From assembly GCF_000698595.1 (NCBI RefSeq), contig NZ_JFHC01000036.1, positions 19,398 to 83,397 on the forward strand: a DNA stretch of 64,000 nt, read 5' to 3'. Below, in pieces: positions 8,404 through 17,600 of the stretch. The notes under the pieces are model-generated. The model was not told where the DNA came from and made no database searches. It worked only from the letters and a program-made list of their open reading frames with translations. The position numbers were made by a program, and so were the translations under genes. This stretch comes from Caballeronia glathei (GTDB taxonomy: Bacteria > Pseudomonadota > Gammaproteobacteria > Burkholderiales > Burkholderiaceae). Positions within the stretch are counted from its first letter, which is position 1; every line of letters starts with the position of its first letter.

Positions 8404-9849
8404 TCACCCCTTTTTCGGCACGTCGCGCACGACCATCAATCGCAGCTCCGTCATGTCCTCGATCGCGTAGCGGATGCCCTCCCGGCCGAGCCCCGAGTCC
8501 TTCACGCCGCCGTAGGGCATGTTGTCGACGCGAAATGAGGGCACGTCGTTGATCACCACGCCGCCCACTTCGAGCGCGTCCCACGCGCGGTTCGTATGCG
8601 CGAGGCTGTCGGTGAAGACGCCGGCCTGCAGGCCGAAATCGCTGTCGTTGACGATTTCCATCGCCTTCTCGAAATCGGTGAATTTTTCGAGAATCGCGAC
8701 GGGCCCGAACGCTTCCTTGCGATAGAGATCCTGGTCGCGCTTCACGTTTTCGAGCAGCGTCGCCTCGAACATCGCGCCGTCCACACCGCCGCCCGCCACG
8801 ATCTTCGCGCCGCCCGCAACCGCCGCGTCCATCCACCCGGCAAGCCGTTTCGCCTCCGATTCCGAGATCATCGGCCCGACGAACGTCTTTTCGTCCTTCG
8901 GATCACCCATCTTCAGCGACTTCGTCTTCGCGATCAGCTTCTCGCGCAGTGCGTCGTAGACATCGGCGTGCGCGAGAATCCGCTGCACGCCGATGCAGCT
9001 TTGCCCCGACTGATAGAACGCGCCGAACGCCAGCCGGTCGACGACGTAATCGAGCTGCCCGGCCTGATCGCGATCCACGACCGCCGCCGCGTTGCCGCCG
9101 AGCTCCAGAATCACCTTCTTCTTGCCCGCCTTCTTCTTGAGCTCCCAGCCGACGGCCGGCGACCCCGTGAACGAAAGCAGGCGAAAGCGCTCGTCGGTGG
9201 TGAAGAGGTCGGCGCCGTCGCGATGCGCGGGCAGGATCGAGAACGCGCCCTTCGGCAGATCGGTCTCCGCGAGAATCTCGCCCATGATGAGCGCGCCGAC
9301 GGGCGTGCGGCTCGCGGGCTTGAGCACGAACGGGCAGCCGGCCGCGATGGCCGGCGCGACCTTGTGCGCGGTCAGGTTGAGCGGAAAATTGAACGGCGAG
9401 ATGAACGAGCACGGCCCGATCGGCACACGCTTGTAGTAGCCGTGGTAGCCCGCGGCGCGCGGCGCGATTTCGAGATTGATCATGCCGCCGTCGATGCGCA
9501 CCGACTCTTCGGCCGCGACCTTGAACGTGTCGATGAGACGCGTGACCTCGCCTTTCGAATCGTTGATCGGCTTGCCCGCCTCGATGCAGAGCGCCATCGC
9601 GAGTTCGTCGAAGCGCTCGCGAAAGCGCTTCACGCAGTGCTCGAGCACCGCCTGCCGCTTGTACGGCGCGAATTCGCGCAGCGCGGCCTGCGCGTTCACC
9701 GCGTGGCCGATGGCGGTGTCGATCGCCTGCGCGTCAGCCATCGCGACGCGGGTCGCGACTTCGCCGCTGAACTTGTCGGTGACTTCGAGATCGGTGTTCG
9801 CCGCGACCGGCTCGTTGGCGAGGTAATACGGATAAGTCTTCTGCAACAT
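8404..9849 (-). CDS. NAD(P)-dependent aldehyde dehydrogenase
   Basis: An aldehyde dehydrogenase of 481 residues. The cofactor-site segment is SFTGSPAVGWELKKKAG. The general-base Glu lies in LELGGNAAA (about 250) and the nucleophilic Cys in QSGQSCIGVQR (about 283), with FGPVAILEKF and VNDSDFGLQAGVF later. The subgroup resembles phosphonoacetaldehyde / lactaldehyde / glyceraldehyde-3-phosphate type dehydrogenases; the substrate is not determined. The start MLQKTYPYYLANEP follows an AAGGAGAA Shine-Dalgarno. It begins 46 nt after the ThDP enzyme's stop, so the pair forms an operon. The context suggests it oxidises an aldehyde made by its neighbour. Confidence 0.9.
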   Translation of the reverse strand: MLQKTYPYYLANEPVAANTDLEVTDKFSGEVATRVAMADAQAIDTAIGHAVNAQAALREFAPYKRQAVLEHCVKRFRERFDELAMALCIEAGKPINDSKGEVTRLIDTFKVAAEESVRIDGGMINLEIAPRAAGYHGYYKRVPIGPCSFISPFNFPLNLTAHKVAPAIAAGCPFVLKPASRTPVGALIMGEILAETDLPKGAFSILPAHRDGADLFTTDERFRLLSFTGSPAVGWELKKKAGKKKVILELGGNAAAVVDRDQAGQLDYVVDRLAFGAFYQSGQSCIGVQRILAHADVYDALREKLIAKTKSLKMGDPKDEKTFVGPMISESEAKRLAGWMDAAVAGGAKIVAGGGVDGAMFEATLLENVKRDQDLYRKEAFGPVAILEKFTDFEKAMEIVNDSDFGLQAGVFTDSLAHTNRAWDALEVGGVVINDVPSFRVDNMPYGGVKDSGLGREGIRYAIEDMTELRLMVVRDVPKKG

Positions 9850-9895
9850 GACGGGTTCTCCTTCGTTCGAGCGAGGCTCCTGCGCTCGCGGTCGC

Positions 9896-11548
9896 TCACA
9901 GTTGCGCGGCGAGCCGCTTGATCTCGCGATTGAGCACGCGCTCGTTGTCCGAGTAGTCGATGGGCACGTCGACGAGATGCACGCCCGGGCTCGCGTAGCA
10001 TTCGCGCAGAAGCGGCGCGAATGCCTCCGCCGACTCCACCCGGTGCCCGGTCGCGCCGTAACTCTGCGCATACGCGACGAAATCGGGGTTGTTCAGCGTC
10101 ATCCCGTAATCCGGAAAATTCATGTTCTCCTGCTTCCAGCGGATCATGCCGAACGCGTCGTCGCGCAGCACCAGCACGACGAGGTCGAGCTTCAGGCGCA
10201 CCGCCGTCTCCAGTTCCTGCGAATTCATCATGAAACCGCCGTCGCCGCACACGGCCATCACCTTGCGGCCCGGATGGACGATCTTCGTTGCTATAGCAGA
10301 CGGCAGGCCAGCCCCCATCGACGCGAGCGCGTTGTCGAGCAGGAGTGAATTCGGCTCGTGCGCGCGGTAGTAGCGCGCGAACCAGATCTTGTACATGCCG
10401 TTGTCGAGACAAATGATGCCGTCCACCGGCGTCGTGTCGTAGACGTCCTTCACCACGCGCACCGGGTAGAGCGGAAAGCGCGCGTCGTTCTGGCCCTTCG
10501 CGAGCTGCGCGTCGAAGTGCTGCTTGATCTCCTTGAAACGCGCGAAATCCCAGTGCTCCTGGCGCTCGCGCAGCGCTTCCTTCATCTGCCAGACGGCGTT
10601 CGCGATGTCGCCGACCACCTCGATCTGCGGAAAATACACCGGATCGACCTGCGCGCCGAGGAAGTTCACGTGAATCACGGTCTTGTCGCCGGCATCGCCG
10701 CCGCGCATGAAAAACGGCGGCTTCTCGATCACGTCGTGACCGACGTTGATGATGCAGTCGGCGTGGTCGATCGCGCGATGCACGAAATCGCCGTCCGAGA
10801 GCGTCGCGTTGCCGAGCCACATCGGATGCGACTCGTCGATCACGCCCTTGCCCATCTGCGTCGTGAAAAACGGAATGCCGATCTGGTCGACGAATTCGCG
10901 CAGCATCGTGCAGGTCGTCTTGCGATTGCCGCCCGCGCCGATCATGAGGAGCGGGTGCCGCGCGAGCGTGATCGCCTCGACCGCGCGCGCGATCGCCTTC
11001 TCTTCCGCGACCGGGCGGCGGCTGTAGCTTTTCGGGATGGGCTTGCCGTCGCCTTCCTCGTGCGCGACGTCCTCGGGCAATTCGAGGTGCACGGCGCCGG
11101 GGCGCTCTTCTTCCGCGCGCCGGAACGCCTCGCGCACCGACGCCGGGATGTTGCCGATCGACACCATCGAACGCGTGTATTTCGTGAGCGGCTCCATCAT
11201 CCGCACGACATCGACGATCTGGAAGCTGCCCTGCTTGCTCGACTTGATCGGCTTCTGGCCGGTGATCATCAGCATGGGCATGCCGCCGAGCTGCGCGTAG
11301 GCAGCGGCCGTGACGAAGTTGGTCGCGCCCGGGCCGAGCGTCGCGAGGCAGACGCCGGTCTTGCCGGTCAGGCGCCCGTACGTGGCGGCCATGAAGCCGG
11401 CCGCCTGCTCGTGGCGTGTCAGCACGAGGCGGATTTTCGAGCGGCGCAGCGATTCGAGAAGGTCGAGATTTTCTTCGCCGGGAATGCCGAACACGTATTC
11501 GACTTGTTCGGCTTCGAGGGCCTTGACAAACAGATCCGATGCTTTCAT
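9896..11548 (-). CDS. Thiamine-diphosphate enzyme, catabolic acetolactate synthase (AlsS) like
   Basis: A 550-residue ThDP-dependent enzyme of the acetolactate synthase/pyruvate decarboxylase superfamily. It has the N-terminal PYR domain (YVFGIPGEENLDLLESL with the cofactor-activating Glu), a central domain (PLLMIGAGGNRKT) and the PP domain with GDGGFMMNSQELETA near 434 for Mg-ThDP. The wording GQKPIKSSKQGSFQIVD is typical of FAD-independent AlsS forms. No regulatory small subunit (IlvN/IlvH) is nearby, arguing against the biosynthetic isozyme. The aldehyde dehydrogenase follows in the operon. The true substrate may be pyruvate or another 2-oxo acid. Start MKASDLFVKALEAEQ at 11548 is chosen by homology. 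Confidence 0.88.
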   Translation of the reverse strand: MKASDLFVKALEAEQVEYVFGIPGEENLDLLESLRRSKIRLVLTRHEQAAGFMAATYGRLTGKTGVCLATLGPGATNFVTAAAYAQLGGMPMLMITGQKPIKSSKQGSFQIVDVVRMMEPLTKYTRSMVSIGNIPASVREAFRRAEEERPGAVHLELPEDVAHEEGDGKPIPKSYSRRPVAEEKAIARAVEAITLARHPLLMIGAGGNRKTTCTMLREFVDQIGIPFFTTQMGKGVIDESHPMWLGNATLSDGDFVHRAIDHADCIINVGHDVIEKPPFFMRGGDAGDKTVIHVNFLGAQVDPVYFPQIEVVGDIANAVWQMKEALRERQEHWDFARFKEIKQHFDAQLAKGQNDARFPLYPVRVVKDVYDTTPVDGIICLDNGMYKIWFARYYRAHEPNSLLLDNALASMGAGLPSAIATKIVHPGRKVMAVCGDGGFMMNSQELETAVRLKLDLVVLVLRDDAFGMIRWKQENMNFPDYGMTLNNPDFVAYAQSYGATGHRVESAEAFAPLLRECYASPGVHLVDVPIDYSDNERVLNREIKRLAAQL

Positions 11549-11706
11549 GGACGGTCTCGGTTGACAGTCTGGCACGGCATGGCCTCGTCCGGCGGACGGC
11601 CACGGACTGGGATCGGGCGGCGCGGCGGCGCGTGTTGAACCGCGCATTGAACATTACTCCGGATGGCGCGCGCCTGCAGCATCAAAGGACGCGCCGCGCG
11701 CAAAGC

Positions 11707-11731
11707 AAAACGCCCGCGGGCGCGGGCGTTT
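11707..11731 (-). terminator. Intrinsic terminator after the MliC-like gene
   Basis: AACGCCCGCG / CGCGGGCGTT arms with a T-rich tail on the minus strand (TTTTGCTTT), 20 nt after the stop of the MliC-like gene. Confidence 0.8.
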
Positions 11732-11751
11732 CCAGGCGGCTTTGCGCGCGC

Positions 11752-12141
11752 TTACCTTGCGCGGGCCTTGCAGCCGGCAAGCATCGGCGGCGCGCCCGAA
11801 TCGGCCATTCCGTTCGAGAGGGTTCCTTCCGGACCCTTGGTCCACCACGTGTACCGGTCGGCGACATAGCGCGCGCCCGACCCCGACATCACGTTCACGA
11901 ACAGGAGCTTTTTGCCTTCGACCGGCAACAGCGCAAAGCTCTGGCCGTTCTTCGTGTTGACATAGCGCACCGTCACGCTCTTGCCGTCCTGGCAGTCGTA
12001 GGCAGTGGTCTGCGCGGTGGCCTGCTGGATCTGCGGCACGGTCAGCGCCTTCGCGCACACGGCCTGGGCGCCCGCGAATGCGGCAAGCGCCGCCAGAACT
12101 TTCTTCATCGTTCGCTTCGTTTGTTTCGTTTGTTTCGACAC
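11752..12141 (-). CDS. MliC-like C-type lysozyme inhibitor domain protein
   Basis: A 129-residue exported protein. After a basic N-terminus comes a signal peptide (KKVLAALAAFAGAQAVCAKA), then a MliC-type beta-barrel: YDCQDGKSVTVRYVN, LLFVNVMSGSGARYV and YTWWTKGPEGTL match the family's conserved Cys, SGARY and WW-KG pattern. Such proteins bind and inhibit C-type lysozyme in the periplasm. There is no clear lipobox, so it is probably soluble. I chose the GTG at 12141 because GGGGGAG lies 5 nt before it. The internal ATG at 12108 (MKKVLAAL) has no good Shine-Dalgarno but would give a cleaner signal peptide. A 9-bp duplication lies between the two starts. Confidence 0.8.
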   Translation of the reverse strand: MSKQTKQTKRTMKKVLAALAAFAGAQAVCAKALTVPQIQQATAQTTAYDCQDGKSVTVRYVNTKNGQSFALLPVEGKKLLFVNVMSGSGARYVADRYTWWTKGPEGTLSNGMADSGAPPMLAGCKARAR

Positions 12142-12196
12142 CGTACTCCCCCGTGCGTCGGGATCATGGTCTTGCGCAGCCGCGCGCGCCCGGTGC

Positions 12197-12367
12197 TCAG
12201 GGATCGATCACCTCGGCGCACGCATCGGTCGGCACGGCGGCCACATGGCCCACCACCGGCACGATCTTGAGCCCCGCCGACGCCACCCGGCACGGCGCGG
12301 CCGCGAGCCCGCAGCCACTCAGGACCAGCGCGGACGCACAAAGCGCCGCAAGCGTACAAAATTTCAC
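12197..12367 (-). CDS. Small lipoprotein, DUF6726-like
   Basis: A 56-residue lipoprotein. A short hydrophobic signal ends in LVLSGC, with the lipidated Cys about residue 18, followed by a conserved-looking mature part (LAAAPCRVASAGLKIVPVVG) and an acidic C-terminus (DACAEVIDP). I recall similar short lipoproteins in Burkholderia grouped as DUF6726; function unknown. I start it at the GTG at 12367 because GAGGAG lies 9 nt upstream; an in-frame ATG at 12388 lies inside the 14-bp hairpin arm and lacks such a site. It is the second gene after purT on the same strand. Confidence 0.72.
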   Translation of the reverse strand: MKFCTLAALCASALVLSGCGLAAAPCRVASAGLKIVPVVGHVAAVPTDACAEVIDP

Positions 12368-12383
12368 GTTACCGCTCCTCGCT

Positions 12384-12414
12384 GGCATGACGGAACGCTT
12401 CGTTCCGTCATGCC
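12384..12414. repeat. 14-bp perfect hairpin between purT and the lipoprotein gene
   Basis: Arms 12384-12397 and 12401-12414 are perfectly complementary around a 3-nt loop. It begins 5 nt after the purT stop and ends 17 nt before the next gene's GTG. No T-run follows on either strand, so it is not a classical terminator; it could act as a processing or stability element. Confidence 0.75.
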
Positions 12415-12418
12415 GTGA

Positions 12419-13717
12419 TCATCGGGTCGACACCGGCCTCACCTTCGCCGCCGCCAGCTTCGCGCGCTCGCGCGCTTCGCCGGTGTCGCGCCCGGTCGCG
12501 AGCGCGACGCCCATGCGGCGCTTCCTGAAGCTCTCCGGCTTGCCGAAGAGGCGCAGGTCGGAATCGGGCACGGCGAGCGCTTCCGCCACGCCCTCGAACG
12601 CGATGCCCGCTTCGTCGAGACCGCCGTAGATCACCGCCGACGCCCCCGGCGCGCGCAGCGACGTGTCCACCGGCAGCCCGAGGATCGCCCGCGCGTGCAG
12701 GTCGAATTCCGAGAAACGCTGCGTGGCGAGCGTGACGAGGCCCGTGTCGTGCGGGCGCGGGCTGACTTCGGAGAACCAGACCTCGTCGCCGCGAACGAAC
12801 AGTTCCACGCCGAAGAGACCCCGGCCGCCGAGCGCCGCCGTCACTTTCGCCGCGACCTCGCGCGCCTTCTCGAGCGCGGCCGCGCTCATTGGCTGCGGCT
12901 GCCACGATTCGACGTAGTCGCCGTCCACCTGCACGTGTCCGATCGGGTCGCAGAAGTGCGTTCGCGTCTCGCCCGTCAGCGGGTCCGCAGCGCGCACGGT
13001 CAGTTGCGTGATCTCGTACTCGAAGTCGATGAACCCTTCGACGATCACCCGCCCGTGGTTCACGCGCCCGCCCGCCATCGCGTGGTTCCACGCGGGTTCG
13101 ATGTCCGCTTCGCTCCGGAGCACGGACTGCCCCTTGCCCGAGGACGACATCACCGGCTTCACGACGCACGGAAATCCGATCGATCCGATCGCCGCGCGCA
13201 TCTCGTCGAGCGACTGCGCGAACGCGTACGGCGACGTCGGCAGGCCGAGCGTTTCGGCCGCGAGCCGGCGGATGCCTTCGCGATTCATCGTGAGCTGCGT
13301 GGCGCGCGCGGTCGGAATGACGACGGCGAGGCCGGCCGTTTCGATGTCGGCGAGCGCGTCGGTGGCGATCGCCTCGATCTCCGGCACGATGAGGTGCGGC
13401 TGCTCCTTTTCGACGAGCGCGCGCAACGCGGCGCCGTCGGTCATGTCGATCACGTGCGCGCGGTGCGCGACCTGATGGCCGGGCGCGTCGGCATAGCGGT
13501 CGACGGCGATCACCTCGACGCCCAGCCGCTGCAGCGCGATGATCACTTCCTTGCCGAGCTCGCCCGCGCCGAGCAGCATCACGCGCGTGGCGTGCGCCGA
13601 CAGCGGCGTGCCGATGCGGTGCACGCCGCCGGACTCGATGCCCGGTCTGCCAGCGCTTTCGCCAGCACGTTGGCCTTCGCGTTGGCCGTCGCTTCGGCCA
13701 TGATTCGCGGTCTGCAT
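12419..13717 (-). CDS. purT: Formate-dependent phosphoribosylglycinamide formyltransferase
   Basis: PurT converts GAR to FGAR with formate and ATP in de novo purine synthesis. It is 432 residues, slightly longer than E. coli PurT because of a Gly/Arg/Glu-rich N-terminal extension of ~35 residues before IGTPLSAHATRVMLLGAGEL. The ATP-grasp fold shows GFPCVVKPVMSSSGKGQSVL for ATP binding and LFVRGDEVWFSEVSPRPHDT toward the metal site. Start at 13717 follows a GGAG Shine-Dalgarno; family homology starts only at about residue 33. The 14-bp hairpin and a small lipoprotein gene follow on the same strand. Confidence 0.96.
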   Translation of the reverse strand: MQTANHGRSDGQREGQRAGESAGRPGIESGGVHRIGTPLSAHATRVMLLGAGELGKEVIIALQRLGVEVIAVDRYADAPGHQVAHRAHVIDMTDGAALRALVEKEQPHLIVPEIEAIATDALADIETAGLAVVIPTARATQLTMNREGIRRLAAETLGLPTSPYAFAQSLDEMRAAIGSIGFPCVVKPVMSSSGKGQSVLRSEADIEPAWNHAMAGGRVNHGRVIVEGFIDFEYEITQLTVRAADPLTGETRTHFCDPIGHVQVDGDYVESWQPQPMSAAALEKAREVAAKVTAALGGRGLFGVELFVRGDEVWFSEVSPRPHDTGLVTLATQRFSEFDLHARAILGLPVDTSLRAPGASAVIYGGLDEAGIAFEGVAEALAVPDSDLRLFGKPESFRKRRMGVALATGRDTGEARERAKLAAAKVRPVSTR

Positions 13718-13881
13718 GAATGCTCCAGAAATTGGTCCTGACAGGCTGGCGATGTTAACACGCGATGCCGCGCGCAACAGATCGTCCGATCGGCCTGTCC
13801 GCACCGCCTCTCGACAGGGCGCGGCCCGCGGCGCGGACGGCATGCGCGGCACGGTGCCAGGCACCTTGTTGCATATCGACG

Positions 13882-13910
13882 CTGGACAAATCGCAGGACG
13901 AGTGCGATAC
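13882..13910 (+). promoter_or_regulatory. Candidate promoter for the META-domain lipoprotein
   Basis: TGGACA (13882-13887), a 17-nt spacer and GATACC (13905-13910), 32 nt before the ATG. The -10 is imperfect. Confidence 0.3.
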
Positions 13911-13941
13911 CCTTACGGTTTAGCCAGCCCGAGGATTTTCG

Positions 13942-14553
13942 ATGCACACGCCATTTTCCCGCACGCAGCCTGAGCATTCCTCCCCGCGTTCCCCGCATGT
14001 CATTCGGGGCGCGAAAGCCGCATCAGCTGCGTCGCGCGGCGCGTGCCGTCCGCTCTTTTCCGCCGCGCGCTTCGCCGCGCTTCTTTGCGCCTGCGCGCTC
14101 GCCGCCTGCACGATGCCGACCCATCCCGACTCCGCCGCCCCGCCGGCCGACCCGTACAATCCCGCCGCCACGCAGCTTCTCGACGACACGCAGTGGGAAC
14201 TCACGCGCTGGGCCGACGCGGGCGGCCAGCTGCGCACGATCCCGCACGGCGACAACGGCCAGCCGATCACGCTCGACTTCTCGACCACGGGCGGCCAGCG
14301 CCGCGTAAGCGGCTTTTCGGGATGCAACCGCTATATGGGCACGTACGACCTGAAGGACGGCAAGCTCTCGTTCGGCCCGCTCGCCGGCACGCGCATGGCC
14401 TGCATGGGGAGCGCGGGCGCCGCGCTCGAGCAGCCGTACCTGAACGGGCTGCAACACATCGCGAAAAGCGGCGTGCAGATGACGCCCCCGCAGCAACTGC
14501 AAATGACGCTCGACGACGGCCAGGTGCTGATGTTCACGCGTCGCGGAAAATGA
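13942..14553 (+). CDS. META domain (HslJ-like) lipoprotein
   Basis: A 203-residue envelope protein with an unusually long N-terminal region before its signal (RFAALLCACALAACTMPTHP). The lipobox LAAC predicts outer-membrane or periplasmic lipidation at about residue 55. The mature part is a META/DUF306 domain: DTQWELTRWADAGG, RVSGFSGCNRYMGTY and GTRMACMGSAGAALEQPYL carry the family's W-L, G-C-N and M-A-C motifs. HslJ proteins are stress-linked, with no established enzyme activity. GAGGA precedes the ATG. An alternative start about 34 codons downstream would give a more normal signal peptide. Confidence 0.85.
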   Translation: MHTPFSRTQPEHSSPRSPHVIRGAKAASAASRGACRPLFSAARFAALLCACALAACTMPTHPDSAAPPADPYNPAATQLLDDTQWELTRWADAGGQLRTIPHGDNGQPITLDFSTTGGQRRVSGFSGCNRYMGTYDLKDGKLSFGPLAGTRMACMGSAGAALEQPYLNGLQHIAKSGVQMTPPQQLQMTLDDGQVLMFTRRGK

Positions 14554-14684
14554 GTACGTGAGAAGGCGGCGCGGCCTCGCGCGGCGCCGCCCGTCGACAC
14601 GCCTCGTTCACGAAGACACGCCGCATCAGCGGTTAAACTCGACGGTCAGGTCTTCGCCGCTTCCATCATTCGTTGGTTCCTAGC

Positions 14685-17600
14685 ATGCATACGGTAGTTC
14701 TCGGCTGGTTCGGTGGGTCAGTCGTCTGGTTTCTTCCCCTCTTGTGGCGACTCGTCCGATCGATGCTTCCGGACGGCGCTGGCCTGCGCGGCCCGGGCAC
14801 GATCCGTCTGTGGCTCGGCTTCATCTGCGTGCTGCTCGCGAGTTCGACGCTGGAAGGCACGCTCGTCGGCTCGTTCGAGGCAGGCGCCGGCGTGAATCGC
14901 TGCGGCCATGCGCTCGCGGCGGCGTTGGGCGTCCTCGCGGGTACGGCGAGCGCGGCCCTGATCGCGCTCGCCGTGCTGCTCGTCAGCCTGCCGTGGCTGT
15001 GCGATTTCCAGTGGCGCACGGTCATCGCGTGGGCGAACTCGGCATTCGGCCTCGGGCTCAAACCGCAATGGCTCGCCGCACGCGAAAAAACGCCGCGCGC
15101 ACCGCGCGAAAAGTCGACGCGGGCGTCGCGCAAGAAGCCGTCGCGCACGCAAGGCGCGCACACCGATGCCGGATACCGGTCGACCGGATTCGCCGGATCG
15201 GCGTCGCATGACGCACCCGCGCTCGGCCTGCCGCCGGCGACGAACCGCGAAGGCGGCCGATACCAGCGCCCGACCGTCTGGCGCCCGCCCGCCATCCGGC
15301 GCAGCGAGGCGGCCCGGACGCCGGGTTCCGCAACCGCACCGGACGGGGCCTACGCCGAGCGGAACGAGAAACCTCGTCAGCCCGCGCAGCGACACCCGAC
15401 GCCGGTCGAGCCGGTCGCGCCCGCCGGCTGGCTCGGGGGCGCGCAGGCAGGCGCGCGGTCCGCCGACCCGCTGGCGGGTTCCGCCCGGCGCGATGGCATG
15501 CGTCAGGCCGCGGACGCGGCTTCGGGCAGTACGCCACGTGCGCCGTTCACTCCGGGTTCAGGCGCCGTGGCGCGCGCGGCTGGCGCCGGCCCCGGCGCGT
15601 CGTCACAAGGCACCACGAGCAACGGGCGTGCGCCGCAACGTGAAGGCGCATCGCCCCAATCTGCTGCGAACGCATCACGGGGCATGCAGGTGCCGCGAGC
15701 GTCCGTGGAACGCAGGCCGGCGCCGCCGGCGACGCCGCGCCACGGAGCGCCCAGCCACGGAGCGCCCGCTGCGGGCACGCCGGCCATCGATCAGGTGCCG
15801 GTGTTCTCGCGTCCCGCCGAACCGCCGGGCCCGCCTCCCGCACCGGAAACCATCCAGGCGACGCTGCGTTCGATCGAAGAAAACGCCGCGCTCTGGACGT
15901 CGCTCGCAGGCGCGAGCCTCGCGCGCCGTCACGAGTCGCAGGATGCGCAGGCCGATGCGAAGGCGAACGGCAGCACGGCCGCCACGCGCGCCGCGCCGCC
16001 AATGGCGAACGGCGCGCCGGACCATGCGGTGCCATCGAAGCCCGGCACGGCGCGCGATTCCGCTTCGGGCGGATCGCCAGATCCGAGTGGCCGCGTGCAG
16101 GCGCAGCCGTTCCACGCCGGAGAGGGTCCGCTGTCCGCCGCCGCGCTCGGGGAAACGGTCGCGGCAGGCGGGGCAGCGTCGCCCGCCGCGGACATCGGCG
16201 TCACGCCGCGCGAAGTCGAGGCGTCGCCGACGATTCCGGCCGCGCGAGCCGACGACAAAACCGCTTCGCCGGCCAGCGTCAGCGGAGAAGCGCGCAACCG
16301 ATTCGAAGCGCCGCCGGGAAATCCGGGTGCCGACTCCGCCGGCGGCGTCGCGCTGCCTGCCAGCGATATCGACGAACCGCGTCCGGACGCAGGAACATCA
16401 TCGGCCACGCCGCCATGGAGCAGCGCGGACGCTGACGCGCCGGTCAGCGCGCATGAAGACGAGCGCATCTCTGCTGCCAGCGCGCCGGAGCTTGCCGACG
16501 GCGCTTCGCTCGATCCAGCCGGCGCAGTCGAACGCCCGGCGCAGGCCGGCACGCCCATCGCGAATGCGGCAGCGACGCCTTCTCCCGTTGCGGCGCCGCC
16601 GCCCGCCGAAGCCCCGCCATGGATCGCCGAAGCCTCGACGGGTGCGCCCGCCGGCGTGCATCCACAAGCCGGGTACACGCCGCATGCGGACCTCGACACC
16701 CGCTACCGTGCGGCGTCCCCGCTGCAACTCGTGAACGACGCCCCGCAAGAACCCGAACCCGAGGATTCCGCCCCGGACGATGAAGACGAATACGCCGCGT
16801 CCAACGTCGTGCGCTTTCCCGGCCCGGCGCCGGTGACGGCGCCTGCCGCGCTGCCATCGCCGGCGTATCTGGCGCCGGTCGTTGCTCCGTCGGCGCAACC
16901 GGGCGCCGCGCCCGTCGCATACCCGCCGCAAGCGCCAGCCGCCCCGCCCTCCCCCGCCGGATCGGCCAGCTTCGACGGATCGGTTGAATCCGCCGGAACG
17001 ACCGAGCCGCGCGCGCCCGTGCGCGGCTTCGTGCCGACCGAGTTCGAGTTCCATGCGCCCGCGGCATCGGCGGTCGAATTGCCTGGGCTCGACCTGCTCG
17101 CGCCCGCCTCCGACGAAGTCGAACCCGTCTCGGAGGAACGGCTCGCCGAAACGGGCCAGCTGATCGAGCAGCGTCTGCAGGAATTCAAGGTGCCGGTGAC
17201 GGTGGTCGGCGCGTCGGCGGGGCCGGTCATCACGCGCTTCGAGGTGGAACCGGCGCTCGGCGTGCGCGGCAGCCAGATCGTCGGCCTGATGAAGGACCTG
17301 TCGCGCGGGCTCGGCCTGACGTCGATCCGCGTCGTCGAGACGATTCCCGGCAAGACCTGCATGGGCCTCGAATTGCCCAACGCGAAGCGCCAGATCATCC
17401 GGCTTTCGGAAATCCTCGAAGACGACGTCTATCGCAACTCGAAGTCGAATCTGACGATCGCGATGGGCAAGGACATCATCGGCAACCCGGTCGTGACCGA
17501 TCTGGCGCGCGCGCCGCACATGCTGGTTGCGGGCACGACGGGCTCGGGCAAGTCGGTCGCGATCAACGCGATGATCCTGTCGCTGCTCTACAAGGCGAAG

